From Poa pratensis (taxonomy: Eukaryota; Streptophyta; Magnoliopsida; Poales; Poaceae): a stretch of DNA of 64,000 nucleotides. Position 1 is the stretch's first letter, and every line of letters begins with the position of its first letter. The notes below the pieces were generated by a model. That model was not told where the DNA came from and ran no database searches. It worked only from the letters and a program-made list of their open reading frames with translations. The translations under genes were made by a program, and so were the position numbers. Below are positions 10,632 through 23,559 of the stretch, one piece after another. The stretch lies in NCBI GenBank assembly GCA_947311845.1, contig CAMZMU010000111.1, forward strand, positions 22,791,023-22,855,022, read 5' to 3'.

Positions 10632-13026
10632 ATGTCGTATAGAGAATTAGTGCACGATCCCACTCTTATATTCGATGGCACAAATTATGATGTTTGGAAA
10701 ATTCGCATGCTTAACCTTCTTAGGGACATAAACCCAAATTTTAAGAGAATTGTAGATATGGGTTTTTCTCCTCCAAAGGATTCCCAAAAGTTATCTTTAG
10801 AGGATGAGGAAAACTCTTATCTCGATACTCGTGTATCTAATTGTCTCATATGTGTTTTGAGCGATGTAGTTCTTGCATCAATCATGCCTTTTCGGAACGC
10901 TCATGAGCTATGGACCAAGCTTCAAGATAAATATGAAGTGTCCAATATTATTGAGGATGATTGTTCTCCTCCACCTCCGGCCGTGATGAGTTCACATCTT
11001 CTTCCACTTCACCAACATGTGTTTTGACACAAGGTAATGATATGGTGAGTGGTGATAGAAATTGCTTTGTTGATGGTGAATATTCTATTGACTATACTTC
11101 ATCTCTATCTCATTGCAATGTTCTATCTTTGGACTTAAACACTTCTAGCACTCCAAATGTTTTACATGCTAGTGTTGCTAGTCCTTGCATATCATGTAAT
11201 AGTTGTTTAACTAAATCTCATGATGATATGCTTCATTCGTCTTGTTGCCATGAAAACAATACTTCCATATCCTCTATTTCTTGTGTGGCTAACAATGTAG
11301 AGGAATCCCAACATTTGTTGGAACAAGACGTGGATCTCAATGGAGCTTCAAGTATCTCTTCACCATCTTTGTCCATACTCACTTTTGCCTTATGGCTAAG
11401 GATTCAAAGGTTCTCCACCTCAAATCCAATTGTGATGATGTGGATGAGGATTCTCATGGAGCGCTTATGGATGTTGAATCCATAACAAAGAAGGGTGAGA
11501 TGGTATTTGGTGCTCTCCCCAAAGGTAGCAAAGCTATCCCTCCTCTAAGTGAAATCATTGTTTATGCTATTAAGAGTAGGGAAATCATTGAGGACTTGGA
11601 AACTCAATTTCTCGAGAAATGTCAAATTGAGAGAGAGGATGCCGATGAAAAGGCATCCTTAATGAATGCCCTTGAGGAAGAGCAAGAGCTTCGAGTGTCT
11701 CTTGAGGAGAAACTTGAATCTCTTGATGATCAAATGATCTTATTATTGCTAAAATCATTAAGGAAAGAGATCATGCTATTGCTAAATATAAAGTGCTTAA
11801 AAAGGAAAAAGTTGAATTTGGTGTTGGCAATGCTAGACTAATTGAGGATATAGAGAGACTTGACAAAGCTCACAAGGCTTTAGAAAGTGAACACTCTCTC
11901 CTTATCAAGTCTCATGATCAACTCCAAACTCAACTATCTAAAAATGATGAGCTTGCCAAGTTGTCTTCTTCCATTTCTAATATTGATGATGCTTGTGCTA
12001 CTAACTCCACTTCTTGTGAAGCATCTATTTTGAAGGAGAATGTTGAGCTAAGGGCTCAACTTGAGTTGCTAACTAGCAAGTATGGGAAATTGGAAGAAAG
12101 TCATGAAAAGCTCTCTAGCTCTAATGATGATCTTCTAGCATCCATGCTAGGCTAAAGTTAGCTCATGAGGCTATCACTACAAAGGTAACATCTTGTGAGC
12201 CTCATGTGGACAAGGCACAACTTCTACTAAAATGCTATATTGCCATGTGCTAGTCCTAGTAATTCATCCACTCACAATGTTGCTACATCTTGTGATGAAT
12301 TACTTTCCATGCCTTGTTGCTCTAACAATGAAGCTTCTACTTCCTCTAGTGTTTGTGTTGATACTAACCATGTAGAGGAATTAAATGAGCTCAAGGCCCA
12401 AGTCACTTCTTTGAAGAAAGACTTGGAAAAGCGTCATGTTGGGGATTCTACACTTGACAATATGTTGAGTGTTCAAAGACGCCCCAATGACAAGAGTGGA
12501 CTTGGATTCAACTCCAATATCAAGAACAAGTCCAAGTTCAACAAGAAGAAAAGGGCCAAGAACAAGTCAAGATTCGGCCAAGATTGTTTGCTTCAAGTGC
12601 AAAGTTGAAGGGCACCATGTTAGATCTTGCCCTTTGAAGAAGAAGGCTCTTAGTGAGAAGCAACAAGGGAAGAAGCCTCAAGTTCAAACTCAAGTTCCTC
12701 AAGTTGAAGAACGGCCTCTTCCCAAGAAGAATCAAGCTACCCCTCCTCAAGTCAAGACTCCAACTAAGAAGAGAGGAGGAAGTAGATGTTGCTACCTATG
12801 CCGTGAGAAGGGTCACGTTGCTTCTTCATGCACAAATGGTACCTTATCCAACCCCATTATTATTAATGATGATTATTCTCTTCGGAAGGATAAGGTTGGC
12901 AATGTGTTTGCCAAATATGTTGGTACTCAAAGTGGTGTCAAGAAAAGAACCATTTGGGTTGCCAAACCTATTGTGACTAACCTCTTAGGACCCAACTTGG
13001 TTGGGGACCAACAAGCTAAAACTTGA
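10632..13026 (+). pseudogene. Copia gag with coiled coil and two CCHC knuckles, frameshifted
   Basis: Encodes the capsid/nucleocapsid polyprotein of the element. The first frame (10632-11027) begins MSYRELVHDPTLIFDGTNYD and has the Copia gag core W-K-x-R-M-L. Further frames continue at 10961-11485, 11392-11841, 11793-12155, about 12360-12608 and 12469-13026, giving a long Glu/Lys/Leu-rich coiled-coil middle and a C-terminal part with two C-x2-C-x4-H-x4-C zinc knuckles (CFKCKVEGHHVRSC and CYLCREKGHVASSC). At least four frame changes and one in-frame stop (near 12155) break it. The last frame stops at 13024-13026. No pol frame follows, so the element is gag-only. Exact frame junctions are approximate. 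Confidence 0.85.
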
Positions 13027-16000
13027 TCAATAGGTGTTGTTGGAGGGCATTGGAGACTTGGCTACTTCATGAAGAATTAAGGGATCTTCATCAATTATAT
13101 TATCTCAAGCCAAGTCATTTGGATTATATTGTTCTATCTCATATCCAATGTTCCTCCTTGCGGTAACTTTTATTTAAATCATATATACATTGAAAGTTGC
13201 TTGCACCCTTGCATGTGTTAGGTTTTGTACCTTGCTAGTTTGTATGTGTTGTGCTCTCTACTTACTTATCTTGAGTAATCAAGTATGTGTATGTTGGTTT
13301 GCACACCATTTACTTGTGTTGAGCCTTATTGCTTTTATTTGATATCTTATCTTGTTGGCTCTCTTTTGAGAGATTAATGGACTATCCTATTTTGGGAGAG
13401 TGATATGCTTCGTGCACTTCACAATCCTAAAATTGTGTATACATGAGGAATACCACTTAGTGTTGATATATAATATTATCTATTCTCTATGTGGTATGTC
13501 TTGCTCATGAGAAATTCAAATTCTATAATGTCCATTAATTATCTCTAGTTGGTTTTGTTGCCTCTTGTTAAGAAAATTTGGATTATCACATTATGGGGGA
13601 GTAATAAGCTATGTGCATATTACAACCTAGAAAATGTGAACATGTGAGGTATTGCCACCTAGAATTGATATTGTTATTATCTTATTCCTATGTGGCATGT
13701 TGCTCAAACAAGTTCCATTTTGTAAAATGATTTTTTTAATCACTCTTTTGGATCTTGTTTGTGATGGACATTCTTGGTACGGTTTTCCCAAATATGTTCG
13801 CATATCCTTTTGGGAAATCGATTGCTTCAAGCTACTCTTTGTAGTGGCTTTGCATGATCGCGTGAATACTTGAAGCTATCAAGAATATCTATCTTTTAAG
13901 CTTTGGCCTTTAAATCTTATCTTTTGCCATATGCTTATTTGTTGTGAAATTGGTCTTCAATATCATTTCTATATACCACCGAGAAATATCTCTATATACT
14001 CCTTGTCCTTGACAAGTGATACTCATATGTGTGGTGAAATTTGTAGACCATCTTCACTTTGGTTTTGCTTTGAATTGCCTTATTTTTTTGCCAAGGATTT
14101 GTTTGATCTAACTCTCACTTGTCTTCCTTGTATCTTTTGGATCCTTGTTGCTCTACTCAAAATTGTTTTTGCTTTCTTGAGTTAGGAAAAGCAATGATCC
14201 CATTCTTGGGAAGCTATCCTACATTGAGTAGAACATCATTCTTTAAATTGGTTTTGCATCTTATTGCTTTCCTTGAACATGACTAGTGTTTGAATAATAT
14301 GTATGGAGAGTGATGATCCCATTTGTGTGCATTTTGTATTCAAATGCAAGATCATAAATAATGCACAAATCTTGGGGGAGCAATCCTATATGCTTTTGAA
14401 CATTAGTTGTCTTCAATTGGTATTTGATCCCGATGACGTGTCTCTTTGGAAGACAAACATTTCTCGTCTTGGTACTTTGTGCCATCATGAGAAGTGTAGA
14501 GGGTTTGGTTTATTCCTTGATGATATTTTCATCAATTGGTATCTTACTTTCATTTGGCATCTTTTCAAAGTGGTATCTTCAATCATGTGTTGATTTGTTT
14601 TTGATATAATTTGGACAATTCTTTTCTTGTCACACTTGTGTGTGCTTTCTTGGTTTAATTGGTGTTTTGTCCAAATTGTATCTCGTTTGGTTCTTGAAAG
14701 TCTTGTGCATGCATATTTACTATATGTATATCTTATGGCATGCTTACTTTCGTTGATCCAATATATAGGATAAACTCCATCAAATCCTAAATGGCTAAGA
14801 TGTGCATGAAATTCAATTTCATATCAATATGCACATATTTATGTGGAGTTTGTCCTATGTATTGTAGTTGCTCTAACTACTTTGGACCCAATGAGTTTGG
14901 GTACCATTTTGTACTTGAATTTGTTTTAGGTACATTGGAGATGCATTGGAAGCTTGTCTCATTTACAAGGAAGGTGTTATCACCATGTGCTTATTGGAGC
15001 CAAGCTCGGATGATCGTGAACTCTTATCTTCTACATCACCAATGCTATCTCGGTAACAAGTATCTACCTCATGCATACTTTCTAGCTTTCAACCTTGTGT
15101 AGGTTGTTTCGGCATGAATCTCTTTGTTGCAATTCATTGTTCTTGAATCAAAACATCTTTATTGCAAATGTGGGCAAGCCGGGATGATTACATATCAAGG
15201 GGAATATATATAATCATTTTCATGATTCACCAATCCCAAATATGTTAATCTAGCACTTTCTACTCTATGTCTCACATATGCAATATTGATTTTTTCAAAA
15301 TCATTTGCCTTTTGCGATACTTGTTATCTTTCTCGGAGCATCCCATTTTTCTCCTTATCCCTTGTGGATATTTTTGATGCTATGATGAGTGTGTTGGAAG
15401 TTCATCTATATCCCTTTAAGATAAAATTGAGCTTTGTGCTATGCTTTTAAGCAAAGATCTTATTGGTGTATTTATGACTTCCTCTTGGATATCATGTTCT
15501 TTACTTTGTACTATTGTGTGTACATGTTTATTTGTGGACTTATATCTTCGTGATTGGTGTCTACTTAGAAACTTATACACATGAATAGTTACATCTTTAA
15601 TTGGTATTCCAATTCTTTAGTGACCACCCTTTTTCTTTTTGATTCTTTGGTGGTTTCTAAATGGCACAAGCTTTGTTTTTATTTGTTATGCTTTGCATCT
15701 TAATAAGCTTGGTTGGTGTTCAAAATTTCTAAGAGGGAGTGAGGATTCCATGTTGTGCACAACATATTAAAATGAAAATCCTACTTTGTGCACGTACCTT
15801 GGGGAGTTCCCTCTTGATTTTTGAACACTTTTTGGATCCTTTTGATTGCTTGCTTCTTTCGTCGAAGTATCTTTATCCTTGATATTCTTTTGCATTTTTT
15901 GGATCTTCAATATAGTTTGATCTCCCTACATATATTCGTCATTGGATATGTGCATTTGATTTCACTCATATTATGAGAAATGCACACATTATGGGGAAGC

Positions 16001-16185
16001 TCTTCCTATATTGGCCTTCTAAATTTTTCCTCCCATTTCGGCAATCGATGCCAATGGGGGAGAAGTTTAGACGGTTTAAGGGAATATGGTTTTGTTCCTT
16101 GTTCTATTGCATCCTTGCTTTTTTGTGTTGCATGGTTGCTTAATTCTTTATATAAACCCTCGTAAAAGGGATTGTCATCAATTAC
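13027..16185 (+). other. Non-coding 3' half of the Copia element, with repeated PPT-like motifs
   Basis: T-rich DNA without a supported ORF. GGGGGAG-type motifs resembling the true purine tract occur at 13593-13601, 14373-14380, 15991-15999 (variant) and 16054-16062, each preceded by AT-rich sequence. Blocks around 13381-13470 and 13585-13670 share an order of motifs and look like diverged duplicates about 210 bp apart. Repeated purine tracts downstream of the coding part are a known trait of Sireviruses. Confidence 0.65.
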
Positions 16186-16200
16186 CAAAATGGGGGAGAT
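16186..16200 (+). promoter_or_regulatory. Polypurine tract of the Copia element
   Basis: CAAAATGGGGGAGAT directly abuts the 3' LTR start at 16201 and would prime plus-strand DNA synthesis. Confidence 0.88.
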
Positions 16201-17995
16201 TGAAAGGGCATGTGTTGCCCCATGCGTGGTTTTGGTAATTAATGACAATCCTTATGGACTAATGTTTGCATTGAGATATACTTGTAGATCTTGTCCATAG
16301 GAAAAGATTGGAGTTCTTAGGAAGAGTTGAGCTTATTGCAAGCATGGCTTGGAAAAGAAGATTGAGTGAACTTCATGTTTATCTCCAAGCCATCATCTAT
16401 ATCTAGATAAGAAGATGAAGTGCAAATGGATTCATGAAGATGGAGTTTAGCAAGGCCCTCCCATAATGGTGTATGGGGGAGTATTTGGAGAAGTCTTCAT
16501 CAAGCATGTGCTAGCAAGCACAATCAAGAAAGGTGTTCCAACTTGAGAGAGTCAAGATCGTCATCATCGAGCTCAAGTGGAATGCGCAAGGCAAAGGTAT
16601 GATCTTGATAGGTTTTCTATTTTACCGGTCTCGTGGTGTTAGTGGGAGACCGGGTTATAGGATAGACGGCGTACTATCAAGAGGGGCTCTCAAGTGAGTA
16701 ACTTGATCGCACCTTTGTGGAGAGCTCAAACCTTTGCATATTTGGCATATCATCTTTCTTGGTTCTTATTTGGCTTTTATCCATGTGAGAATGTAGAGCT
16801 TGTGTTCATATCCATACCAAGCTCTAGTTCACCGAAAACGGATTTCGTATTGAAAACTTGTTGCGTTTTCGGTTTTGGAGGTTTTTGCCGGTTCATCTTT
16901 TTTAGAGAGGTTTTACCTCTCTACATTTGATTTCCTCCTCACATGATGGACTATGATGTTTCTATGCATGATCTTGTAATGCTCCTCATTGCGATTCCAA
17001 CAAACCCAAGATCATCGAAATCGGAGTCCGGATGGAAAACTTGTTTCATTCTCGGTGTTGGAAATATTACCGGTCCACCTTCGAGATAGGGTCCACACCT
17101 TCCCATGTGTGGTATCCCCTCTATATTTGTGACCCTTAATATTTCAACAAAGTTGGTTTCATCGCATTTGGAATTTTATTGAAAAAGATATGATTTTCAG
17201 AAGTCTTATTTCTGCGCGGGCCGGCTGCCTCGGGTGCCAGGCCGGCCGCCTGCCTGGCCCAGGCCGGCTGCCAGGCCGGCCGCCTGCCCGGCCCAGGCCG
17301 GCTCTCAAGCGCAGCTCGCGGAAAAAACTGCCAACGGCCATATTTTTAGTGGACCCATTTAAAGGGGCTTTCTTCCCCATTGTTGAATACATCCCTTGAG
17401 CAAGTTTTTCTCCTCTCTCTCCTCCATTGTTGATCTTTGGAAAAAGCTTGCCTTCCTCTCATTCCCTCCCATGATTCTTGCATATCTTTGAGGGAAATTG
17501 AGAGGAGATCTAGATCTACATATTCATCCAATCCTTTCCTCCTCTAAGTGAGGGGAACCTAGTAGATCGTGATCTTGAAGTTCCATTTGTTGTGTCTTCG
17601 TTGTTCTTCCTCTCTTCTCCCCATAAGCATTAGTTGCTTGTGGTGGGATTTGAGAGTGAAGGATTTGAGCCTTGTGCTCTTGCCATTGCTTCGTTGCATC
17701 GGTTTGTGCTCTCCACGAGGATTCGTGAAAGTTGAAAGCTTGTGAACTTGTTACTCTTGGGTCTTTGGACCCTAGACGCCCGTGTGGTGGTTGAGACCCT
17801 TGTGTGGTCACTTGTAGCTGTTCGGGACCCCAATCCCGTTGTGGGTTGTGCCCTGGATCATTGTTGAAAGGCTCCGGATTTCCGCCTCGAAGGATTCCGA
17901 TAGTGGAAGGTGAACCAAACCTTTGTGGTGCGGTTCATCGGAGAAGAAGGTGAAACCTTTGTGGTTGTTGAACCATTGTGTTGGTTCACACCTCT
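16201..17995 (+). repeat. 3' LTR of the Copia element, left part
   Basis: Matches 8405 to about 10245 of the 5' LTR. It is cut after CCTCT (17991-17995) by the Gypsy insertion and resumes at 31444. Confidence 0.92.
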
Positions 17996-18487
17996 TGACG
18001 AGGTGTACCCTCATCAAATCCCATGGTTAAGTACCTAGGGTTGAGATTATGGGGAGAGAACGTGGTAGTACTGGTGGTTTCGTCGGCTGACAAGCAGAGG
18101 CAAAGATTTACCCAGGTTCAGGCCCCTCGGGTGGAGGTAAAGACCCTACTTCCTGCTTGTCTGGTATTGATTGTGGATTATGCGGTTACAGGGTGACTCC
18201 GGCGAGATGACGATCTCGCAAGAGCTTTGGTGGTTCGAGTATGGCTTGTCCCCAGATCGGCACCCCTCCCAGCCTTTAAATAGGCTGGGTCTCGGGAGTA
18301 CGTAACCGACCTGGTTTACATGTATGGAAAGTTCAAACCGACTATGCCTATATCTAATCTTGGAGGGTACTCCATCTTCTTGGGCCTCTTGTCTTGGGCT
18401 TCGAGTAGACTCTTTGTATTGGGCCTTTAGTCGTTACGTGCACCAGGTACCCTCACGGTAGGGTACCCGAGATGTATACCCATGTCA
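17996..18487 (-). repeat. 3' LTR of the Gypsy element (492 bp)
   Basis: Differs from the other LTR by A/G near 18351 and C/T near 18378. It contains the palindrome CCCAGCCT...AGGCTGGG (18268-18289) around a TTTAAATA core, a possible promoter element. Confidence 0.95.
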
Positions 18488-18502
18488 GTAGTCCCCGAGT
18501 AC
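18488..18502 (-). promoter_or_regulatory. Polypurine tract of the Gypsy element
   Basis: On the minus strand CTCGGGGACTAC abuts the 3' LTR end. The same motif recurs in the array at 23560-23850 and at 19111-19120. Confidence 0.65.
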
Positions 18503-19772
18503 GTGGCTGACTCGAAGAATCAGGCATGGACTCTTTCGTAAGTGCACGTCATATGCTTTGTGTTCTGTATATATAATTTGGAATTCCTGTCTGAATAGCA
18601 CACGTTTGGCTATGTCGAGTATCTCATCAACTGTGGTTTCTGCTTATGATGATCAAGGGATAATAGCTTAGCAGGCCCAGTACACTCGACGGATCGGGAC
18701 TGGTTAACTACACATTCGGGTAAAACCTTACTAGCTTTCAATCAAACTCGAGTCCCCGGACTCGAATTTGGAACAAACTGGTCAGATTCGACTAGGCCGC
18801 TGAGGTCTTACTGAGTCGATCTGCAGTATAATTTTGAATTTTACCCAACGCGTCCGTCGGGATTTTTCATCATGTCTGCTGACACGGAAACTGTAAGGAT
18901 TAACGTTGCTGGAACGGTCCTTAGCCCAGCTCGAAAGTTCGGCTGGTCTTACCTTTGCACTATGCGTGCAGCATCCAAGGTATTTGCGACGGACGCAACT
19001 CGGGAATGTTTCGGGTATGTCTTTTGAATTTTGATGGACGAGTCGTGCCCTTTGTCGACTGATATCTGCTGTTATGCTATCGGGTGCGCGACAGCGCTCC
19101 CGATGGGAGTAGCCCCCGAGATTGTGCTTTATTGCTTGCAATGGAGGATAATCTCAAAATGTTTTTATCCTGCACACATTAGTCGAAGAAATTTTTGGTA
19201 CGCTCCCGATGGGAGTATGATGTTGCAGTCGAAAGTCCTTCGACTGGCATCTATGACTTATATGTGAGAGACCACCCGAAGATATCATCGAGTAACTTTT
19301 ATGCCATGTGAGAAAGATGAAACAACGTCAGCAATGACGCATTTTGCGACTGCCATCTCTGACAAGCGGTGGCGTGCTTGGTAAGACTGATGGGACGCGA
19401 CACTGCTGTGTGGGCCCATTTATGCAGAGCTGACCAGGGATGACGCCGCGTGGACTGGACTTGACCGCCCTGGCGCAATTTTCAGGGTGCGTGATTATGG
19501 TTTCCTGGATTCCCGTGCGTAGTGGGCGGAGTGGCCGGCGACGGTTGCTCTCCGTGGCCGCCACGTGTATGGTTAGATTTCGCGCGGAGCGTATGGATTT
19601 GTTTTGACGGTTGGGATTGTTTTTGCGATCTGTGGTAAATAGTGGGGACGGCGCTGGCAGGGTTTTTTACTTGCCATTTGCTCCTTGCGCCGCCCCTCGT
19701 CTCCTTCCTCGCGCTGCCCCTCCATTGTCTCTGCGCCCAAGCTCTTTGCTCTCCACTCTCCCCACTGTAGCA

Positions 19773-22509
19773 ATGGCGAAAGGTGGAGGTGCCAAGCGCG
19801 GTGCTGCCACCGCCAGCGTGACCGACGCGGCCAAGGGCAAGAAGACAGTGGCAGGTACATCTGCTGCCGCTGCCCTGAAGAAGAACAGCGGCGATTGGGC
19901 GAGGTCCACCATCAAGGACACCCATTTGCTCAAGCTTCGCGAGCAGGGATATCTGCCACCCGCGGAACAGCTCACCGTCCGCGCTCTGTCGCCCAAGGAG
20001 GTATGCCCCGAACCACGCGCCAACGAGCGCGTTTGCTTCGCGGAGTTTGTTTCCAGGGGTTTCTCGCTCCCCCTCCACGACTTCGTGCGTGGACTTCTTT
20101 TTGCCTACGGGGTGAAGATCCATGATCTCACCCCTAACGGTGTTATGCATATTGCGTGTTTCATCACGCTGTGCGAGTGCTTCCTCGGCATCGCGCCCAG
20201 CTGGGCACTGTGGAAGACAATTTTTATGGTGCGGCCCAACAGAGGAGGTGGTCGCACCTACCCCGTGGGCGGCTGCGGCATCCAGGTGCGCAGCGACATG
20301 CGCTATTTCCGACTGAAGACCGTCGACTCCGCCCAAGGCTGGAGGAAAGGGTGGTTCTACGCGAGCTTCGAGCAAGACGGAGTCGACGCCTACTCGACTG
20401 CAGCTTTTGCCCGGACCAAGGCGTGGGATCACCAGCTCTCAGTCGAAGAGTTGGAGGAAGTAAGCCCTTTGCTGACTCGGATCGAAGGCTTGCTGGACAA
20501 GGTCACAGGCATCCACCTGATCGCCACCTTTGTGAAGAGACGGGTGTGGCTCATCCGTGCCCGAGCGCACCCGATGTGGGAGTATGAAGGCGCGGGTGAC
20601 ATCACCCGAATGAATCCAGAGGAGCTGTCAAGGAACGAGTTGCTATCGCAAGTGCGGCACATTACCAACCTGTCGGCTGGCGACAAATGCGATGTCGACT
20701 GTCCCATTGAGCCGTATGGGTTGGAAAACCCTTTGCCTGAGGTATGTGTGCTCTTTTGATACGCTTTGCATTTTTGAAGAGTTGCCACTCGTATGTTTGC
20801 GCCTTTGTCGATTCTTGCTTCTGACTATGCAGTATTTGATATATGCTATGCAGGGCCACTCGGCTGCCACCTCTCTTCCCCTCTGCCGGAAAATGGCGAG
20901 ACTGAAGAAACTCAGGTGCAGGTGGTGGACCCAAAAGGGGATCAGTCGCCAATCCCTTCTGCCACCACTTCACATGTGGAGGAGGTCGATGAGGAAGCAG
21001 CAGAAGAGGTCCAATCTGAGGATAAGACCACCGCTGACCAAGAAATCGACGCCGCGCCACCAAAGAGGCGTCGACTGGCCAAGAAGGCGCCTTCTGCTGT
21101 GAGTTCACCCGCGAAGGGGCAGGGCTTGGAGGATGATGAGGAATCAGGCTCACCACCTGTTTTCCAAGCCGCTCCTTTGCGTATGTGCTCAACAAGCTCA
21201 ACCCACCCTCTTCAATCGAGTGGCACCCCAGCCTTTAGAGGCCCAATTTTTGGCGACTCCGAAGATGAGGAGGATGAGGAGCACAGGTATGTGGTTTTGA
21301 GTATGATATGAGAAGTTGTGCCTGTGACATATTTTGTGCTGATTTGTCTCTCCTTTTTGTGCCACTCGCAGTGCTGAGAACTATCAGCCTGGGACTCCCC
21401 AGTCGAGACTGTTCCAACCCTGGAGCACTCGAATTATGCACCGACTGGAAACGAGGCTGCCCAGCCAATGGCCACTGATGCTGTCGTTGAGACAGCCAAG
21501 GCGGCAACTCCAGATGTCGGGACATCAGTCGCGGCTCCTGAGCCGTGGATGAACCACGTAAGTAGCTTTTTGCTTGACCTGTTTAGTTATAGGTCTGTGA
21601 GAGTTTGAATGTTTGCTTAATTCGTGTGCTTGCAGCCCTTCTACCACACCTTGGCAGATTCTGCCAAGGCTTATGTCCAGGTGGAGCAGGAGAGGGATAC
21701 CATGCGCGCCAAGCTAGAGCGGCTCTGTCGTGAGTTCTTCTTTTTGTCTTTGTTTGCTGAATTTCTTTTTGCAATGCCTGACTCTGTCGAGTATGTATGC
21801 GGTTTGCAAAACCAGGCGAGAAGAAGGAACTAGAGGATACACTCGCCGCGCAGCGCGAAGAATCGAAGAAAGAGCTGGCCGCCGCCGCCAACTCAGCCGC
21901 TGCACGCGAGCGAGGATATGCTGACCAGCTCGCGGCACTCGCGCAGGCCATGGGAGGTGAGTATTCTCTTTCTCCTTATGACATTATGATATAGCTGCTG
22001 AGTGTCATGGAATGACTTTTGCCATCTTTTTGAATTGTGCAGAAGCTGTTGGCGCCCCAGCCGCTGCAGATATGGCGAGTGACGACCTTTCGCTGGAACA
22101 GGCCGTGGGTGGCTTAAACGCCGTGTGCGACCAGGCGAAAGAAGCACTCGTTAAATCGACGAGCACACTTGGCGCTGTGTACGGGGTGGTCTTCCCGACT
22201 GGCGTAGTGCCATCGACTGCGGACGGCTTCGCCGAAGTGTTTGGCCCCGGGACGTCCACCATGGCGGATTTCGCTCGCGCCAACACGGTACGCGGATCCG
22301 AGTCCACCATCAAGCTTCTTATGGGACATGGGATAGATTGCGACTACGAGGCAGCACTGTCTGCGTTCCCTCGGAAGCCAGATGTGAAGCCCATTTCTCT
22401 GAAGGGGGTGAGCGGAGCCGCCGCGCGACTGGCCGAGGTTTTTATGACCACCATGGAGCGCCGGGCACTCGAGACTGCCACTCGTCTGCTTAGGAAATCG
22501 AACTCTTAG
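19773..22509 (+). CDS. Opposite-strand accessory gene of the Gypsy element (PF04195-like), multi-exon
   Basis: A spliced gene running against the element. Exon 1 (19773-20741, from ATG at 19773) encodes 323 residues with the 'putative gypsy type transposon' domain, visible as RGFSLPLHDFVRGLLFAYGV and the following segment rich in hydrophobics and W. Candidate GT-AG exons follow: about 20854 or 20901 to 21286 (acidic, with a KRRR basic patch), 21372-21557, 21636-21729, 21816-21956 (Ala/Glu coiled coil) and 22043-22509, ending in TAG. Introns are short and T-rich with clear GTGAGT/GTAAGT donors and TGCAG acceptors. Phase does not fit at the first junction with the best acceptor (20853), and a frame change occurs in the third exon, so the copy may be decayed. 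Function is unknown; homologous genes are known in grass Tat elements. Confidence 0.7.
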
Positions 22510-22713
22510 GTTTAGGGTAGCTGTACCCTTTTGTTTTTTATGCCTTGTAATGATACCTTCTGAGCTGCGCGAGTATGCGCTTTGTTTGTGCTACATTGTT
22601 TATGCAAATAGTCTTTTGCTAATGTATTTTACGCTCGTAGAGCTGTATGCTTATGATTTGAATGCTTTGCCTCTGATACAAACTTTGTGTTTGTGATTAT
22701 GCTCTTTGAACAG

Positions 22714-23377
22714 TCGCGAGAAACTGCTGCTGCGACTGGTTCCTCACAGGCTCCAGCCACCACCCGATCGCAAAGTCAGGTGGTAAACGACGCCAAAGTG
22801 ATGAAATTTATGAAGGCCAAATACGTAAAGATGGAGCAGCTGCTAAAGAACGCCCAGGACGAGCTGAATCGACTGAGGATGAGGCCCGCGTTGGCCACCC
22901 AACGCGAGCGTTATGTGCTTGGAGAGATGGATCTTGTGAACAGGCAACTCGATTGTGAGTTCGAGTCATGCTCTGTTTACAATCTTTTTTGCATAGTTTT
23001 TGCCTTTGCAGTTTGACTGATACGCTTGTTTTGCAGGCTTTGTTGACAACTTCGGAGCAGAGAAAACTCGCGTGGAGGAGCGTTTGGATAGTGTGACTGA
23101 CGATCCCACGACTGGGAGTCAACACTTTTGGCTTGATAGGTATCATGCCCGCATTCTTGCCACCTTGAAAGATCGTGCCTGGCGAAGTGCAGAATTGCTC
23201 GAGTTATGCCGGATGGCGTTTATTCGCCTGAACGAGACTCTTTTTCCTGCGGGGCCGCAACCACAAGGAATCCGCGCTTTGTTGAACATCTTCCGTCAGA
23301 CGACTCCCATTCGAGAGTTGCTAACTCAGAGACTTGTGATTGGAGCCAACGCGGCGATGGCGTATGTACGCAGTTGA
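22714..23377 (+). CDS. Second part of the opposite-strand gene, two exons
   Basis: Exon 22714-22954 (Ser/Ala/Lys-rich, then a helical segment ending NRQLD) is followed by a GT-AG intron (22955-23036) and exon 23037-23377 ending in TGA. The codon split over the junction (T + GC) keeps frame. The acceptor at 22713 lacks a visible start codon, so this may be the 3' end of the gene starting at 19773, with the TAG at 22507 being either a mutation or the end of a shorter isoform. No domain recognised. Confidence 0.5.
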
Positions 23378-23559
23378 AGACCAAGGTTGGTGTTGCAGCC
23401 ACCCGCAGCCGGAGAGGTTCTTGAACAAGGAGATCTGGATGACACAATAAGAGTTGCGGAAACACTAATCGAGTGCACTCGCGAACAGCTATGTGGTCCC
23501 GAGCTACCCATAAAAGATGAGCCTGAGGATTAGTGTAGCTTGCGAGTGCAATTTTTGAA

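Noticed and set aside
19482..20432. 316-codon minus-strand frame opposite the accessory gene
   Set aside because: Low-complexity shadow of exon 1 of the plus-strand gene. Although it follows the element's orientation, it has no gag, pol or env-like motif.
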